DNA of 64,000 nucleotides from Pelagibacterium xiamenense (GCF_021166475.1 NZ_JAJOYS010000001.1:1488001-1552000), one strand, 5' to 3'. Positions 48,187 through 57,365 are shown, numbered from the stretch's first letter. The notes: generated by a model not told the origin, from the letters alone. A program made the numbers and translations.

Positions 48187-49479
48187 ATGAGCGAAAACAC
48201 GATCGCCAAAGACGTCATTGCAACGCAGAACGCTGCCGCATCCGCCCGCCTCGACGCGGACTATGCCGCGCTGGGCGAACACCTCGACCGCCGTGGCATC
48301 GATATCGAAACGGTCACCGAAAAGGTCGGCGCCTACGGCGTCGCCGTCCCCTCCTGGGGCGTTGGCACAGGCGGCACGCGCTTTGCGCGCTTCCCGGGCA
48401 AGGGCGAGCCGCGCGACATCTTCGACAAGCTCGAGGATTGCGGCGTCATCCACCAGCTGACCGGCGCGACCCCGTCCGTCTCGCTCCACATCCCGTGGGA
48501 CAAGGCCGACCCGAAAAAGCTAAAGGACAAGGCCGATGCGCTCGGGTTGGGGTTCGACGCGATGAACTCCAATACCTTCCAGGATTCTCCCGGTCAGCAG
48601 CATTCCTACAAATACGGCTCACTGAGCCACACCGACGCCGCCACCCGCCAGCAGGCCATCGACCACAACATCGAGTGCATCGAAATCGGCAAGGCCATCG
48701 GCTCGAAGGCCCTGACCGTCTGGATCGGCGACGGCTCGAACTTCCCCGGCCAGACCAATTTCACCGCCCAGTTCGAGCGCTACCTCGCCGCGATGAAAGA
48801 CGTCACCAAGGCGCTGCCCGCCGACTGGCGCATCTTCACCGAGCACAAGATGTACGAACCGGCCTTTTATTCGACCGTCGTGCAGGACTGGGGCACCAAC
48901 TACATGATCGCCCAGGAACTCGGACCCCAGGCCTATTGCCTCGTCGACCTCGGCCACCACGCGCCCAACGTGAATATCGAGATGATCGTCGCCCGCCTCA
49001 TCCAGTTCGGCAAGCTCGGGGGCTTCCACTTCAACGACAGCAAATACGGCGACGATGACCTCGATACCGCCTCGATCGACCCCTACCGCCTGTTCCTCGT
49101 CTTCAACGAACTCGTCGACGCCGAGCAGCGCGGCGCGAAGAACTTCGATCCCGCGCACATGCTCGACCAGAGCCACAACGTCACCGATCCCATCGAAAGC
49201 CTGATGCAGTCCGCGATGGAAGTGCAACGCGCCTACGCTCAGGCGCTCCTTGTCGACCGCAAGGCGCTCGCCGGCTATCAGGAGGACAACGACGCCCTGA
49301 TGGCGAGCCAGACGCTCAAGGCGGCCTTCCGCACCGATGTCGAGCCCATCCTCGCCATGGCCCGCAAGCGCAAGGAGGCCGCCGTCGATCCCATCGCCAC
49401 CTACCGCGCCGCCGGCTACCGAGCCAGGGTCGCGGCAGTCCGCCCCGAAAGTTCGGGCGGCGGCGGCGGCATCGTCTAG
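48187..49479 (+). CDS. rhaI: L-rhamnose isomerase (Rhizobiales-type)
   Basis: 430-residue xylose-isomerase-like barrel protein of the L-rhamnose isomerase (RhaI) group found with RhaD fusions. Motifs include VPSWGVGTGGTRFARFPGKG near 55-75, TVWIGDGSNFPGQ near 178, FTEHKMYEPAFYST near 218 and LVDLGHHAPN near 255, which hold the metal-binding residues. It converts L-rhamnose to L-rhamnulose. GGGAGGA lies 7 bases before the ATG at 48187; a longer in-frame start at 48133 falls within the repeat. It is unrelated in sequence style to E. coli RhaA. Confidence 0.9.
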   Translation: MSENTIAKDVIATQNAAASARLDADYAALGEHLDRRGIDIETVTEKVGAYGVAVPSWGVGTGGTRFARFPGKGEPRDIFDKLEDCGVIHQLTGATPSVSLHIPWDKADPKKLKDKADALGLGFDAMNSNTFQDSPGQQHSYKYGSLSHTDAATRQQAIDHNIECIEIGKAIGSKALTVWIGDGSNFPGQTNFTAQFERYLAAMKDVTKALPADWRIFTEHKMYEPAFYSTVVQDWGTNYMIAQELGPQAYCLVDLGHHAPNVNIEMIVARLIQFGKLGGFHFNDSKYGDDDLDTASIDPYRLFLVFNELVDAEQRGAKNFDPAHMLDQSHNVTDPIESLMQSAMEVQRAYAQALLVDRKALAGYQEDNDALMASQTLKAAFRTDVEPILAMARKRKEAAVDPIATYRAAGYRARVAAVRPESSGGGGGIV

Positions 49480-49527
49480 GGCGGGGGCGATAAAGTGGCA
49501 ACCGGATCTTCAAACCAGGAGCGGGGC

Positions 49528-49845
49528 ATGAGCGAACGCATCGCCTTTCGCATGACCCTCAATCCTGGCCAGGCCGCCGAATACGAACGCCGGCACGACG
49601 AAATCTGGCCCGAGCTGGCCCGGGCGCTCAAGGATGCGGGCGTCTCGGATTATTCCATTTGGCTCGACCCGGAAACCCATCACCTCTTCGCCACGCTCGT
49701 CCGCACCGCTGATCACACGATGGACGCGCTGCCGGACACCGAAATCGTCAAGCGCTGGTGGGTGATGATGGCGGACATCATGGAGACCAACCCGGACAAT
49801 TCGCCTGTCCAGGTTGATCTTAAGCGCGTCTTCCAGCTCGATTAA
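49528..49845 (+). CDS. rhaM: L-rhamnose mutarotase
   Basis: 105-residue member of the RhaM/RhaU mutarotase family, which interconverts alpha and beta L-rhamnose. [23 protein letters not shown] opens with the catalytic histidine region (split here: RMTLNPG, then [12 protein letters not shown]), and the C-terminal [11 protein letters not shown] with the WW pair is diagnostic. CAGGAG lies before the ATG. It is the third gene of the rhaD unit; its stop overlaps that of the convergent DoxX gene by two bases. R. leguminosarum calls the homologue rhaU. Confidence 0.93.
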   Translation: MSERIAFRMTLNPGQAAEYERRHDEIWPELARALKDAGVSDYSIWLDPETHHLFATLVRTADHTMDALPDTEIVKRWWVMMADIMETNPDNSPVQVDLKRVFQLD

Positions 49846-50213
49846 GCCGGGCGCTGCAGCCACGCCACCGTTGCGGTGATCGCAAGCAGGATCAGCGCGG
49901 GCAACGCGCTGCCTCCGATCAGGAAGAGGTGGGCCAGCACTGCGCACGCCATGATGGACGCCAATAGAAGCGCCCCCCGAAACGCTTGGCGAGGGATCAG
50001 GATCAGAACCGCGCCGGTGATTTCGAGCAGCCCCGTGAGGTAGCGGAACCACTGGCCGATCCCGATCTGCTCGAAAAGATCGACCATCGCGGGGGCGTTG
50101 ACCAGCTTGGCGCCGCCGGCGGCGAGAAAGACGATTGCGGTGCCCCCCTGCAGGACCCAGACCGTCCAGCGCAGCCAGACGGGTCTCATTGCGATTTTTG
50201 TTGAACTGGACAA
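49842..50213 (-). CDS. DoxX-family membrane protein
   Basis: 123-residue protein with four membrane segments (about residues 15-35, 50-70, 75-95, 100-120). [21 protein letters not shown] in the first half is the DoxX signature (key part AGGAKL). AGGAGG sits 5 bases before a TTG at 50213, which I take as the start; longer readings run into the upstream gene. It lies 20 bases after the glutaredoxin-AhpD fusion and is likely co-transcribed. DoxX proteins take part in thiol or quinone-linked redox homeostasis, fitting that neighbour. Confidence 0.8.
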   Translation of the reverse strand: MSSSTKIAMRPVWLRWTVWVLQGGTAIVFLAAGGAKLVNAPAMVDLFEQIGIGQWFRYLTGLLEITGAVLILIPRQAFRGALLLASIMACAVLAHLFLIGGSALPALILLAITATVAWLQRPA

Positions 50214-50233
50214 GGCAACCTCCTGTTTTGACT

Positions 50234-51895
50234 CTAGTTCACAGCCTTCGCGCTCAGCGCAGCCGTCTCTTCCGCGAGCGGGTAGCGCACCGCCAGCGTA
50301 TCGGTCTCGAGCCCATGCGCGTCCATGAACCGCTCCACCTCGGGCTCCATCTCTGGCCGGACAATGGCGCAAAACCGCTGCACCAACCCGGCCAGCGCGC
50401 AGACGGTGATGAGGTGCACGAGCTCCACCGGCCCGTAATGCGCGACCGCCGGCGCCACGAACCGCCGAGGCGTCGTGAGCGGGATTTGCGCTGAAACCCA
50501 CGCAAGCCGCAGCGCCGCGGTTTCCGCCGGTGTGAAGAGATCGTCCGGAACGGCGTATCCCCTCGCGGCGTCGAACGCGTGACGCGCGCGCTCGACCGCT
50601 TTGGGGGTGTCTCCACCAGCCCGCGCCGCGAGATAAGCCTCGACGGCGGCAAGATAGTCGTGCCCCCGCACGATCGCGGACACCCGCGCCATCAGATGTT
50701 TGAGCTCGGAGGGTATGGGCGAATGCCCCCGTGGCTGCATCAATTCGCAATAGAGATAGGCATGCCGCGCCCGCAAATGCCCCGGCCACAGCGACACCCA
50801 GTCCGGCATCAGCCCAAGCTCGCCGATAAGATACGGCTCAACCCCGCCGGCATTGATGACCACAGCCTCATACTTCGCGATCATCTCCTCCATCGTCGGC
50901 CCGCCCTGGGGCAGATCGTGGTCGAGGTTGGTCGATGCGCGGTCGCTGCTGACGCCGTGCCGCCCGGCTTCGATGCCACGGGCTTGCTCGGCCTTGGCGG
51001 CCCATTCGGGTTCCACCTTCACGCCGGTCATGTCGTTGAACGTATTGAGAAACCCGAAGGCCGAAGCGATCATCGCCGTGCCCTTGATGCTCTCGTGCGG
51101 CTCGCGCCTGGGCCCGCGCGCCGTGTCCGCCAGCGCAGTGATGCGCGCAAAGGCGTCCGGCGCCACCGAATGTGTCGTGGCGTCCGCCGCGAGATCGGAC
51201 AGGGCAACCTCATAAGGCCCGATAGGCGCATCGGGCGGTGCCTTGCCCGCCCGTGCCATCTCGACGAGGTCGGCGATCCCCAGCGATGCATCGCCCCCGG
51301 CGGCCGTCATATGCACCTTGCAGTAATTGCATCCATGCGCGTTCGAGGTCGCGAACCCCGTCGCCATCATCACAGGCGGGCCGAGAATTTCGCGTCCCGC
51401 GCCGATGGCGCCGGCGTTGTGGCAATAAACGAAGAGCTTGTAGCCCTCCGGCCAGTGGCGCATGAAATAAAAACAGTTCGGCCAGAACCCGAAAAAATCC
51501 TTGTAGAGCCGCAGGATCGGCCAGGCCTCCGGGTCCTCGTCATGCGTGCCGTCGCTCTCGGGGATGACCTCGCGCAGAAGAAGGTCCTCCGCCCCCTCGG
51601 CGAGGTCTTCATCGCTCGGTCCATCGATCGGCAAGCCGCCGTCTTCGGCCTCGTAAAGCGCCTCGAGCCGTCCCGCATCCGAAAGGGCGGTCAGATCGTC
51701 CGAGCCGTTGATATGGCGCTCGCCGATAAAAATCTGCGGTACCGTCCCGACCCCGGAAAAATAGATGCTCGCATCCGCATTCCGCGCGTTCGCGGTGATA
51801 TCGAGCGTCTGGTAGGGCAGGTGATGCGCCTCGAGCGCAGCCTTGGCGCGGGCGCAGTAAGGGCAGTTGGGCTTGGTAAAAACGAGGATGCTCAT
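50234..51895 (-). CDS. Glutaredoxin / AhpD-like (carboxymuconolactone decarboxylase) fusion protein
   Basis: 553-residue fusion. Residues 1-85 are a class I glutaredoxin with active site CPYC at 11-14 and the TVPQIFIGERHING segment that binds glutathione. Residues about 120-330 are an AhpD-like all-helical domain with its own redox motif, NAHGCNYCKVH near 195. A second AhpD-type half (about 340-530) has RARHAYLYCEL but no CxxC. The protein could couple glutathione to a peroxidase-like site in one chain. No signal peptide. It is divergent from a LysR regulator and followed by a DoxX gene. I know of no characterised protein with this exact architecture, so the substrate is unknown. Confidence 0.82.
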   Translation of the reverse strand: MSILVFTKPNCPYCARAKAALEAHHLPYQTLDITANARNADASIYFSGVGTVPQIFIGERHINGSDDLTALSDAGRLEALYEAEDGGLPIDGPSDEDLAEGAEDLLLREVIPESDGTHDEDPEAWPILRLYKDFFGFWPNCFYFMRHWPEGYKLFVYCHNAGAIGAGREILGPPVMMATGFATSNAHGCNYCKVHMTAAGGDASLGIADLVEMARAGKAPPDAPIGPYEVALSDLAADATTHSVAPDAFARITALADTARGPRREPHESIKGTAMIASAFGFLNTFNDMTGVKVEPEWAAKAEQARGIEAGRHGVSSDRASTNLDHDLPQGGPTMEEMIAKYEAVVINAGGVEPYLIGELGLMPDWVSLWPGHLRARHAYLYCELMQPRGHSPIPSELKHLMARVSAIVRGHDYLAAVEAYLAARAGGDTPKAVERARHAFDAARGYAVPDDLFTPAETAALRLAWVSAQIPLTTPRRFVAPAVAHYGPVELVHLITVCALAGLVQRFCAIVRPEMEPEVERFMDAHGLETDTLAVRYPLAEETAALSAKAVN

Positions 51896-51938
51896 GGCTC
51901 ACTCCTGTGTCGTACCCCCCAACGCTACGCGTGGTTTT

Positions 51939-51987
51939 CGTTCCGAAAAGCGCCCAAACTGAAACTGGACGTTCCGAAAGTGGAACG
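51939..51987. promoter_or_regulatory. LysR-type operator candidate
   Basis: CGTTCCGAAA occurs twice in the same orientation at 51939-51948 and 51970-51979, 31 bases apart (about three helical turns). The right copy is part of a palindrome, CGTTCC-GAAAGT-GGAACG (51970-51987). The spacing and position between the divergent LysR and redox genes fit a LysR recognition site plus activation site. Confidence 0.6.
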
Positions 51988-52000
51988 ATAGGCTGAAGCG

Positions 52001-52924
52001 ATGACACAGCACGAATTCGACCCTCGAGACTTCGATATCGAGGATGTCTGCACTTTCGGCCTGATCGCCGCCGCTGGCGGGCTTTCCGCCGCCGCGCGGC
52101 GTTTCGGACGGTCCAAGGCCTCGCTTTCACGCGCGCTGACCCGGCTTGAAACCGCCGCCGGATCGCCGCTCTTTGACCGCATGGCCCGGGGATTGCGGCT
52201 GACCCCGCTCGGCGAAACGCTGCGCCCCGCCGCCGAAGCCGCGATCGAGGCCTCGCGTCAGGCCGACGAGGTGCTCCGACGCGGCCAGAGCGAACCGAGC
52301 GGACCGCTGCGCATCGCGGCGAGCGCGCTGCTCGGTGAACACATCCTCGCCCCGGTTCTCGCCGGGATCACCCGGCGCTACCCGAAGGTGCGCACGGAGC
52401 TTCATATCTCCGGTCTCGGCCCTGATCCCCTGGCGGAAAATCTCGACGTCGTCCTGCGGCTCGGACGCCCCGACGAACCCCATCTCGTCGCCAAGCGCGT
52501 CCTCGCGAGCCCGTTGGCGCTTTTCGTGCCCGCGGCCGCCGCTATCGATCCCCACGACACGGATGCGATCGCCGCGCGGGGCCGTCTCGTCGTCGCCGTC
52601 GCGGGCGTATCGCCGAATTGGGAGCTGACCGACGGCCGGGATACGCTCGTCCTCGACAGTCCGCCGCGACTGGTCGTCGAGGATCCGGCGGTTGCTGTCA
52701 GCGTCCTCAAGGCCGGCGAGGGGATCGCCTTCCTGCCCCGGTTATACGGGGAGCACCTTGTCAGCGCGCAAACGCTTGCGCGCGTCCTGCCCGATTGGAC
52801 GGGTCCCCTCGTCGAGGTCTATGCCGTCATGCCGCCTCGCCGCGCCACCGTGCCCGCCGTGAGGGTCTTTCTCGACACTCTGGATGGCCATATCCGGCGT
52901 CTGATGGCGTCAATCGGCCGGTAG
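52001..52924 (+). CDS. LysR-family transcriptional regulator
   Basis: 307-residue LysR regulator. The winged helix-turn-helix (about residues 12-75) reads FGLIAAAGGLSAAARRFGRS, then ASLSRALTRLETAAGSPLF; the periplasmic-binding-like effector domain follows (GPLRIAASALLGEHI near 100, a common LysR feature). It belongs to the branch whose targets are adjacent divergent redox or oxidoreductase genes. Two repeats of its probable site lie in the promoter region. The ATG at 52001 starts the fold directly. Confidence 0.87.
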   Translation: MTQHEFDPRDFDIEDVCTFGLIAAAGGLSAAARRFGRSKASLSRALTRLETAAGSPLFDRMARGLRLTPLGETLRPAAEAAIEASRQADEVLRRGQSEPSGPLRIAASALLGEHILAPVLAGITRRYPKVRTELHISGLGPDPLAENLDVVLRLGRPDEPHLVAKRVLASPLALFVPAAAAIDPHDTDAIAARGRLVVAVAGVSPNWELTDGRDTLVLDSPPRLVVEDPAVAVSVLKAGEGIAFLPRLYGEHLVSAQTLARVLPDWTGPLVEVYAVMPPRRATVPAVRVFLDTLDGHIRRLMASIGR

Positions 52925-52926
52925 GT

Positions 52927-54516
52927 TCAGCGTTCGTCATATGTGAAATACGAATAGAATGCCGGTTTGCCATACCCGTTGAGGTCAGCTGCGCACATCC
53001 CCACGAAGGCGCCCGTAAAACAGCCCCCGCCCACCGATACGCTCGCCTCGTCCGAGAGCACGCTTGCATCCAGAGCCGGCCCGACGGGCGTGAACTCCGT
53101 ATCGCCCTCCAGCGCGTATGAGAACTGCAGCGTACCGTGATCGACCGAAACGGCAAGACGGACCTTGCCCGTTTGCGGCAGCGGTACTGGCGGCGCGGGA
53201 TAGGCCAGCGTGCCCCCGCGCGTATTGGCCTCCGCTGTCATGAGCAGCAATTCCCGCTTTCCGTCCGAATGTGCCGTGACCGCAAGATAATAGAGCGCAT
53301 GCCGGCTGTAATACGCTGTAAGGCCGGCCATTTCGCGTTCGTCGACCGGCGCGAAATCGACTTCCGTTTCCGCCCGGTAGGAAAACGCCGTCTGCCGCCG
53401 CGCGATCAGCGCCTGTTCGTACCAGTCGCCAATGGATTCTCGCCCGTAAAGGCAAAGCGTTCCGGGCCGCTCGGTCAGCGAGAACAGCCTTTCGGACGCG
53501 GGCGTCCGCAGCCACTGGAAGTCCGGGTCAAGCGCGGGACCATCGAACCGGAACTGCCGGATCCCGGCACTGGCAACCGGCGTGCCCGGCACATCGACCT
53601 CGAGCGAGGGCAGGGGGCCGTCCTTGACCCACAGCCAGTCGTCGTCACGCCATTCGGCCTCCTGAATGCCCGTCTCGCGCCCCAGAACACACCGCCGCTT
53701 CTGCGTGATCGGACGCCCCATCAGGTGCACGAGATAGGTCCGCCCGTCCGGCGTATCGACGATATCCCCGTGGCCCGCCCGCTGGATCGGATGCCGGGGA
53801 TTGTCCTTGGCCGTCAGGATATGGCGCTGCGGATGCACCTCGTAAGGCCCCTCGAGCTGGCGCGACCGGGCCAGCGTGCAGGCGTGGTCAAATCCAGTTC
53901 CGCCCTCGGCGGTCAGGAGATAGTACCACCCGTTCCGCTTATAAAGATGCGGGCCTTCGGTCAAGGCGAGGTCGGTGCCGTAAAAGATGACCTTGCGCGG
54001 GCCGGTCAGCGTCCGGCGCTCGGGATCGTACTCCTGCAGCGCGATCCCCGCGAAAAGGTTCGGCCGCGCCCGGTGGTCCCAGAGCATCTGAACGAGCCAT
54101 TTGCGTCCATCATCGTCGTGAAAGAGCGAAGGATCGAAACCCGAGGAATTGAGCCGCAACGGCTCGGACCAGGGCCCCTCGATCGCGGGAGCTGTCGTCA
54201 GGTAGTTATGGCCGTCCTTGAACGAGCCGTGATGCCGTTTCATGTCGGTATAGACCAGCCAGAACTTTCCATCGGCAAGGCTCAGGCAGGGCGCCCAGAC
54301 GCCGCCGCTGTCGGGTGCGCCGCGCATGTCGAGCAGGCTGGCCCGGTCCAGCGGCCGCGCGGCCAGTGTCCAGTTCGCGAGGTCCTTCGAATGATGGATT
54401 TGCACCCCCGGATACCATTCGAAGGTCGAGGTCGCGATATAATAGTCTTCGCCTGCACGGCAGATCGAGGGGTCGGGATTGAACCCGGGGAGGATGGGAT
54501 TGCGCACCAGTGCCAT
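52927..54516 (-). CDS. Glycoside hydrolase family 43 protein
   Basis: 529-residue GH43 enzyme: a five-bladed propeller (about residues 5-310) plus a C-terminal beta-sandwich of the XylB/GH43_C2 type (about 330-525). Catalytic acids are placed as expected: Asp15 in NPDPSICR, an Asp in GFDPSLFHDDDGR near 130, and Glu in LTEGPHLYK near 185. No signal peptide, so it should act in the cytoplasm on imported oligosaccharides, probably removing xylose or arabinose. AAGGA lies before the ATG at 54516; longer readings extend over the promoter region. It is divergent from the rhamnulokinase-like gene. Confidence 0.88.
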   Translation of the reverse strand: MALVRNPILPGFNPDPSICRAGEDYYIATSTFEWYPGVQIHHSKDLANWTLAARPLDRASLLDMRGAPDSGGVWAPCLSLADGKFWLVYTDMKRHHGSFKDGHNYLTTAPAIEGPWSEPLRLNSSGFDPSLFHDDDGRKWLVQMLWDHRARPNLFAGIALQEYDPERRTLTGPRKVIFYGTDLALTEGPHLYKRNGWYYLLTAEGGTGFDHACTLARSRQLEGPYEVHPQRHILTAKDNPRHPIQRAGHGDIVDTPDGRTYLVHLMGRPITQKRRCVLGRETGIQEAEWRDDDWLWVKDGPLPSLEVDVPGTPVASAGIRQFRFDGPALDPDFQWLRTPASERLFSLTERPGTLCLYGRESIGDWYEQALIARRQTAFSYRAETEVDFAPVDEREMAGLTAYYSRHALYYLAVTAHSDGKRELLLMTAEANTRGGTLAYPAPPVPLPQTGKVRLAVSVDHGTLQFSYALEGDTEFTPVGPALDASVLSDEASVSVGGGCFTGAFVGMCAADLNGYGKPAFYSYFTYDER

Positions 54517-54546
54517 GTCGATTGTCCTTAGCTTTTCCGCATGATG

Positions 54547-54590
54547 TCGAAAATGATCGGATATGAAAGGTTCCTGATTGAAAATGATGG
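54547..54590. promoter_or_regulatory. Direct-repeat operator candidate between GH43 and kinase genes
   Basis: TCGAAAATGATCGG (54547-54560) and TTGAAAATGATGG (54578-54590) repeat GAAAATGAT in the same orientation about 30 bases apart. CTGATTGA just before the second copy also occurs in the rhaR/rhaD region. Direct repeats of this kind are used by DeoR regulators, so RhaR is a candidate binder. Confidence 0.45.
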
Positions 54591-54637
54591 TTTGCCAGCT
54601 AATGTGCGGCCAACGAATGGGGAGGTAGGCACGGCTC

Positions 54638-56023
54638 ATGACGGACAACATCAAGACCGGCAACATTGCGGTCATCGACATCGGCAAGACCAATGCCAAG
54701 CTGGTCGCGCTCGACGCGGCCTCCGGCGCGGAAATCGAAACGCTTCGCCGGGGCAATGCGCCTGTCACGTCCGGTCCGTATCCTCATTGTGACGTAGATG
54801 GCCTGTGGCATTTCATCCTCGACGGCCTCAAAACGCTTCACGCCCGTCACGGCATCGACGCCATCGCCATCACCACCCACGGCGCGACAGCCGCGCTTCT
54901 GAGCGGCGACACGCTCGCCATGCCCGTCCTGGACTACGAGCACGCCGGGCCCGAGGAGACGGCGGCCGAATACGGTACCGTCCGCCCCGATTTCTCCGAG
55001 ACGCTCTCGCCGCGTCTGCCCGTCGGACTCAATCTCGGCGCCCAGCTTTTCTGGCAGGCAAGGACCTTTCCCGAAGCCTTCGCCGGGGTCACGGCCATTG
55101 TTCCCTATCCGCAGTACTGGGCGTTCAGGCTCACAGGCCGGATCGTTTCCGAACGCACCTCTCTGGGGTGTCACACCGACCTGTGGAACCCGGTCGAGGC
55201 GCGCTATTCCAGTCTTGTCGAACGCATGGACTGGCAGGAACGTCTTCCCGAGCCCGTGGCAACCACCGATCATTTGTCTCCCCTGTGCCGCGATATCGCC
55301 GCCGCTACCGGACTGTCCGAGGCCACACCCGTGTCCTGCGGCATCCATGACTCCAATGCCTCGCTTGTCCCCTATCTGGGCCATCGCGAGGGCGCGCTGA
55401 CCGTGATTTCCTCGGGCACCTGGACCATCGCCATGACCCTGGGAGGCACGACAGGCAACCTCGATCCGGCCCGGGACAGTCTGGCCAATGTCGACGCGCT
55501 CGGGCGCCCCGTGCCGACCGCGCGCTTCATGGGCGGCCGGGAGTACGGGCTCATCGCTGGCGGGAACGCGCCCGAACCGTCGGTTGCTGATGCCGTCGCC
55601 GTCATTGACGCGGGCATCATGGCGCTGCCCTCCTGGGTCGAAGGCACCGGCCCATTCCCAGGGGAAAAGGGCCGCTGGCATGGTGACATTGATGCACTCG
55701 CTCCCGCCGGGCGCGCCGCCGCGGCAAGTCTTTATCTTGCCCTGATGACCACCGAAACGCTCACGCTTGCGGGGCAGGGCGACGATATCGTCGTCGAAGG
55801 TCCGCTGGCGCAGAATGGTCTTTACTGTTCGGCCCTCGCCACGTTGACCGGTGTCCCGGTGCGCCCCTCGCGGGATGCCACGGGAACCGCGAAGGGTGCG
55901 GCCATGCTCCTGACGGGACTGGGAAGCGGCGCGCCGCTTCCCGATGCCGTCGCGCCGTTTACGGGCGCCGATATCGCAGGCTTTGCGAAATCCTGGCGCG
56001 CCCGCGCCCGGCAGGAGCCGTAA
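54638..56023 (+). CDS. rhaK: FGGY-family carbohydrate kinase (RhaK-like)
   Basis: 461-residue sugar kinase. The N-terminal phosphate loop VIDIGKTNAKLVALD at about 12-26 is of the short rhizobial RhaK type rather than E. coli RhaB. THGATAALLSG near 80 and VISSGTWTIAMTLGG near 260 are FGGY motifs. It would phosphorylate L-rhamnulose; this step is otherwise missing from the rhamnose locus, and no other sugar kinase is nearby, so the assignment is by motif plus pathway need. L-fuculose or another ketose remains possible. GGGAGG lies 13 bases before the ATG. It is divergent from the GH43 gene and convergent with the oxidoreductase. Confidence 0.78.
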   Translation: MTDNIKTGNIAVIDIGKTNAKLVALDAASGAEIETLRRGNAPVTSGPYPHCDVDGLWHFILDGLKTLHARHGIDAIAITTHGATAALLSGDTLAMPVLDYEHAGPEETAAEYGTVRPDFSETLSPRLPVGLNLGAQLFWQARTFPEAFAGVTAIVPYPQYWAFRLTGRIVSERTSLGCHTDLWNPVEARYSSLVERMDWQERLPEPVATTDHLSPLCRDIAAATGLSEATPVSCGIHDSNASLVPYLGHREGALTVISSGTWTIAMTLGGTTGNLDPARDSLANVDALGRPVPTARFMGGREYGLIAGGNAPEPSVADAVAVIDAGIMALPSWVEGTGPFPGEKGRWHGDIDALAPAGRAAAASLYLALMTTETLTLAGQGDDIVVEGPLAQNGLYCSALATLTGVPVRPSRDATGTAKGAAMLLTGLGSGAPLPDAVAPFTGADIAGFAKSWRARARQEP

Positions 56024-56029
56024 AGCCGG

Positions 56030-57328
56030 CTATTTCGAAGGGAGGTCGATCCCGTTCTCGGCCAGCATCGAACGCACATGCGTGGTCTCCCCGCTGGCCA
56101 TCGAGGCATTGGCCGCGATACCCGTAAGGATCGACCACGCTCCGTCGACATGACTTGAGCTGCGCCCGTAAAGGTCCGGGTCCATCCCGTCTGGATCGAA
56201 CAGATATCCGAGCATGACCGGGTCGGCCCCGCCGTGATCGCCCGTACCTTCCCAGACGTCAATCTTCTCGGGCTCCTTGCCGGCGACGTGCAGTGTGGTG
56301 GTGATGGCGTCGGCGACGGGTCTAGCGCGTTCCCCGCCGAACACGCCGTGAACCTCGACATGCTTGTGAATGAGCTCGCCCTTGGTCCCGTGAAACCGGA
56401 TCTCCAGTCCTTCCCATGGGGAGTATGCGCAAAGCGTATAGTTCAGCATGGCGCCGTTCTCGTAACCCACCTGCACCTGCATGGTGTCCTCGATGGTGAT
56501 GTCATCGGCAAAGACGCATTTGTCCCGCTCATATCCGTCCAGGGCCTCGGCATCGAGATAGAGCGCCTTCAGCGCCTCATCGTTCTCCAGGTCCATCCGG
56601 AAATCGCACTTGTGGGCAACCGGACAGTCGTGGCACCGCTCACCATGACCCGAAAGCCCCAGCGCCTCGGCCATTTGCGGCGTGTAGAATGCCAGCCGCC
56701 CGTTCGCCGAAACGCTTTTGGGTGACGACCCCAGCCACCAGTTCACCAGATCGAAGTGGTGCGTCGACTTGTGCACCAGCAGTCCGCCCGACTTGTCCTT
56801 GTACCGGTGCCAGCGACGGAAATAGTCCGCACCGTGCACCCGGTCCAGATGCCATGAGAAATCGACCGCCACGACCTCGCCTATGGCCCCCGAGTCCAGC
56901 AGGTCCTTGATCTGTGTCCGGGCAGGGGTGTAGCGGTAGTTGAAGGTAACCGTGACCGACTTGCCGGTCTCTTTCTGCGCATCGATGATCGCCTTGAGTC
57001 GCTCAAGGTCTGTCGTCATCGGCTTTTCGGTCATGACGTTGCAGCCGGCCTTCATCGCAGCCACGATATATTCGTGATGCAGGTAGTCGGGCACCGTCAC
57101 CACCACGGTATCGGGCTTTTGCTCCGCGAGCATCTGGTCGAAATCGTCGGCCTTGTAGGTGGCGACCCCGTTGCCGGATTGCTGCGGCACCTTGCTCGCA
57201 GACAGCGCCAGTCTTGCATCGTTGGTGTCGCACAGCCCGACAAGCTCGCTCTGTGCACCGTAGGTTTCAGTGATGGCGCCGCGGAACATCTGATGCCGCG
57301 CTCCGGTGCCGACAATTGCGTATTTCAC
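56030..57328 (-). CDS. Gfo/Idh/MocA-family oxidoreductase
   Basis: 432-residue NAD(P)-dependent sugar oxidoreductase. The Rossmann start YAIVGTGARHQMFRG is at 3-17, the EKPMTTD motif with the catalytic lysine is near 100, and the conserved His pattern appears in the second domain (HKSTHHFDLVNWWLG near 200). There is a cysteine-rich patch ERCHDCPVAHKC near 245, unusual in this family and possibly metal-binding. The GTG start at 57328 follows GAGAGGA at 6 bases. It lies downstream of, and in the same direction as, the CUT1 importer genes, suggesting it modifies an imported sugar. Confidence 0.85.
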   Translation of the reverse strand: MKYAIVGTGARHQMFRGAITETYGAQSELVGLCDTNDARLALSASKVPQQSGNGVATYKADDFDQMLAEQKPDTVVVTVPDYLHHEYIVAAMKAGCNVMTEKPMTTDLERLKAIIDAQKETGKSVTVTFNYRYTPARTQIKDLLDSGAIGEVVAVDFSWHLDRVHGADYFRRWHRYKDKSGGLLVHKSTHHFDLVNWWLGSSPKSVSANGRLAFYTPQMAEALGLSGHGERCHDCPVAHKCDFRMDLENDEALKALYLDAEALDGYERDKCVFADDITIEDTMQVQVGYENGAMLNYTLCAYSPWEGLEIRFHGTKGELIHKHVEVHGVFGGERARPVADAITTTLHVAGKEPEKIDVWEGTGDHGGADPVMLGYLFDPDGMDPDLYGRSSSHVDGAWSILTGIAANASMASGETTHVRSMLAENGIDLPSK

Positions 57329-57365
57329 GTTGGTCCTCTCAGAAGCATCTTCAGGCAATGTGAGG

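Noticed and set aside
50579-51991. A 470-codon plus-strand open frame opposite the glutaredoxin-AhpD fusion
   Set aside because: The minus-strand protein has two intact redox motifs; the plus-strand frame has none and covers the promoter repeats.
53137-54531. A 464-codon plus-strand open frame opposite the GH43 gene
   Set aside because: GH43 catalytic residues are all in place on the minus strand; the other frame has no recognisable feature.
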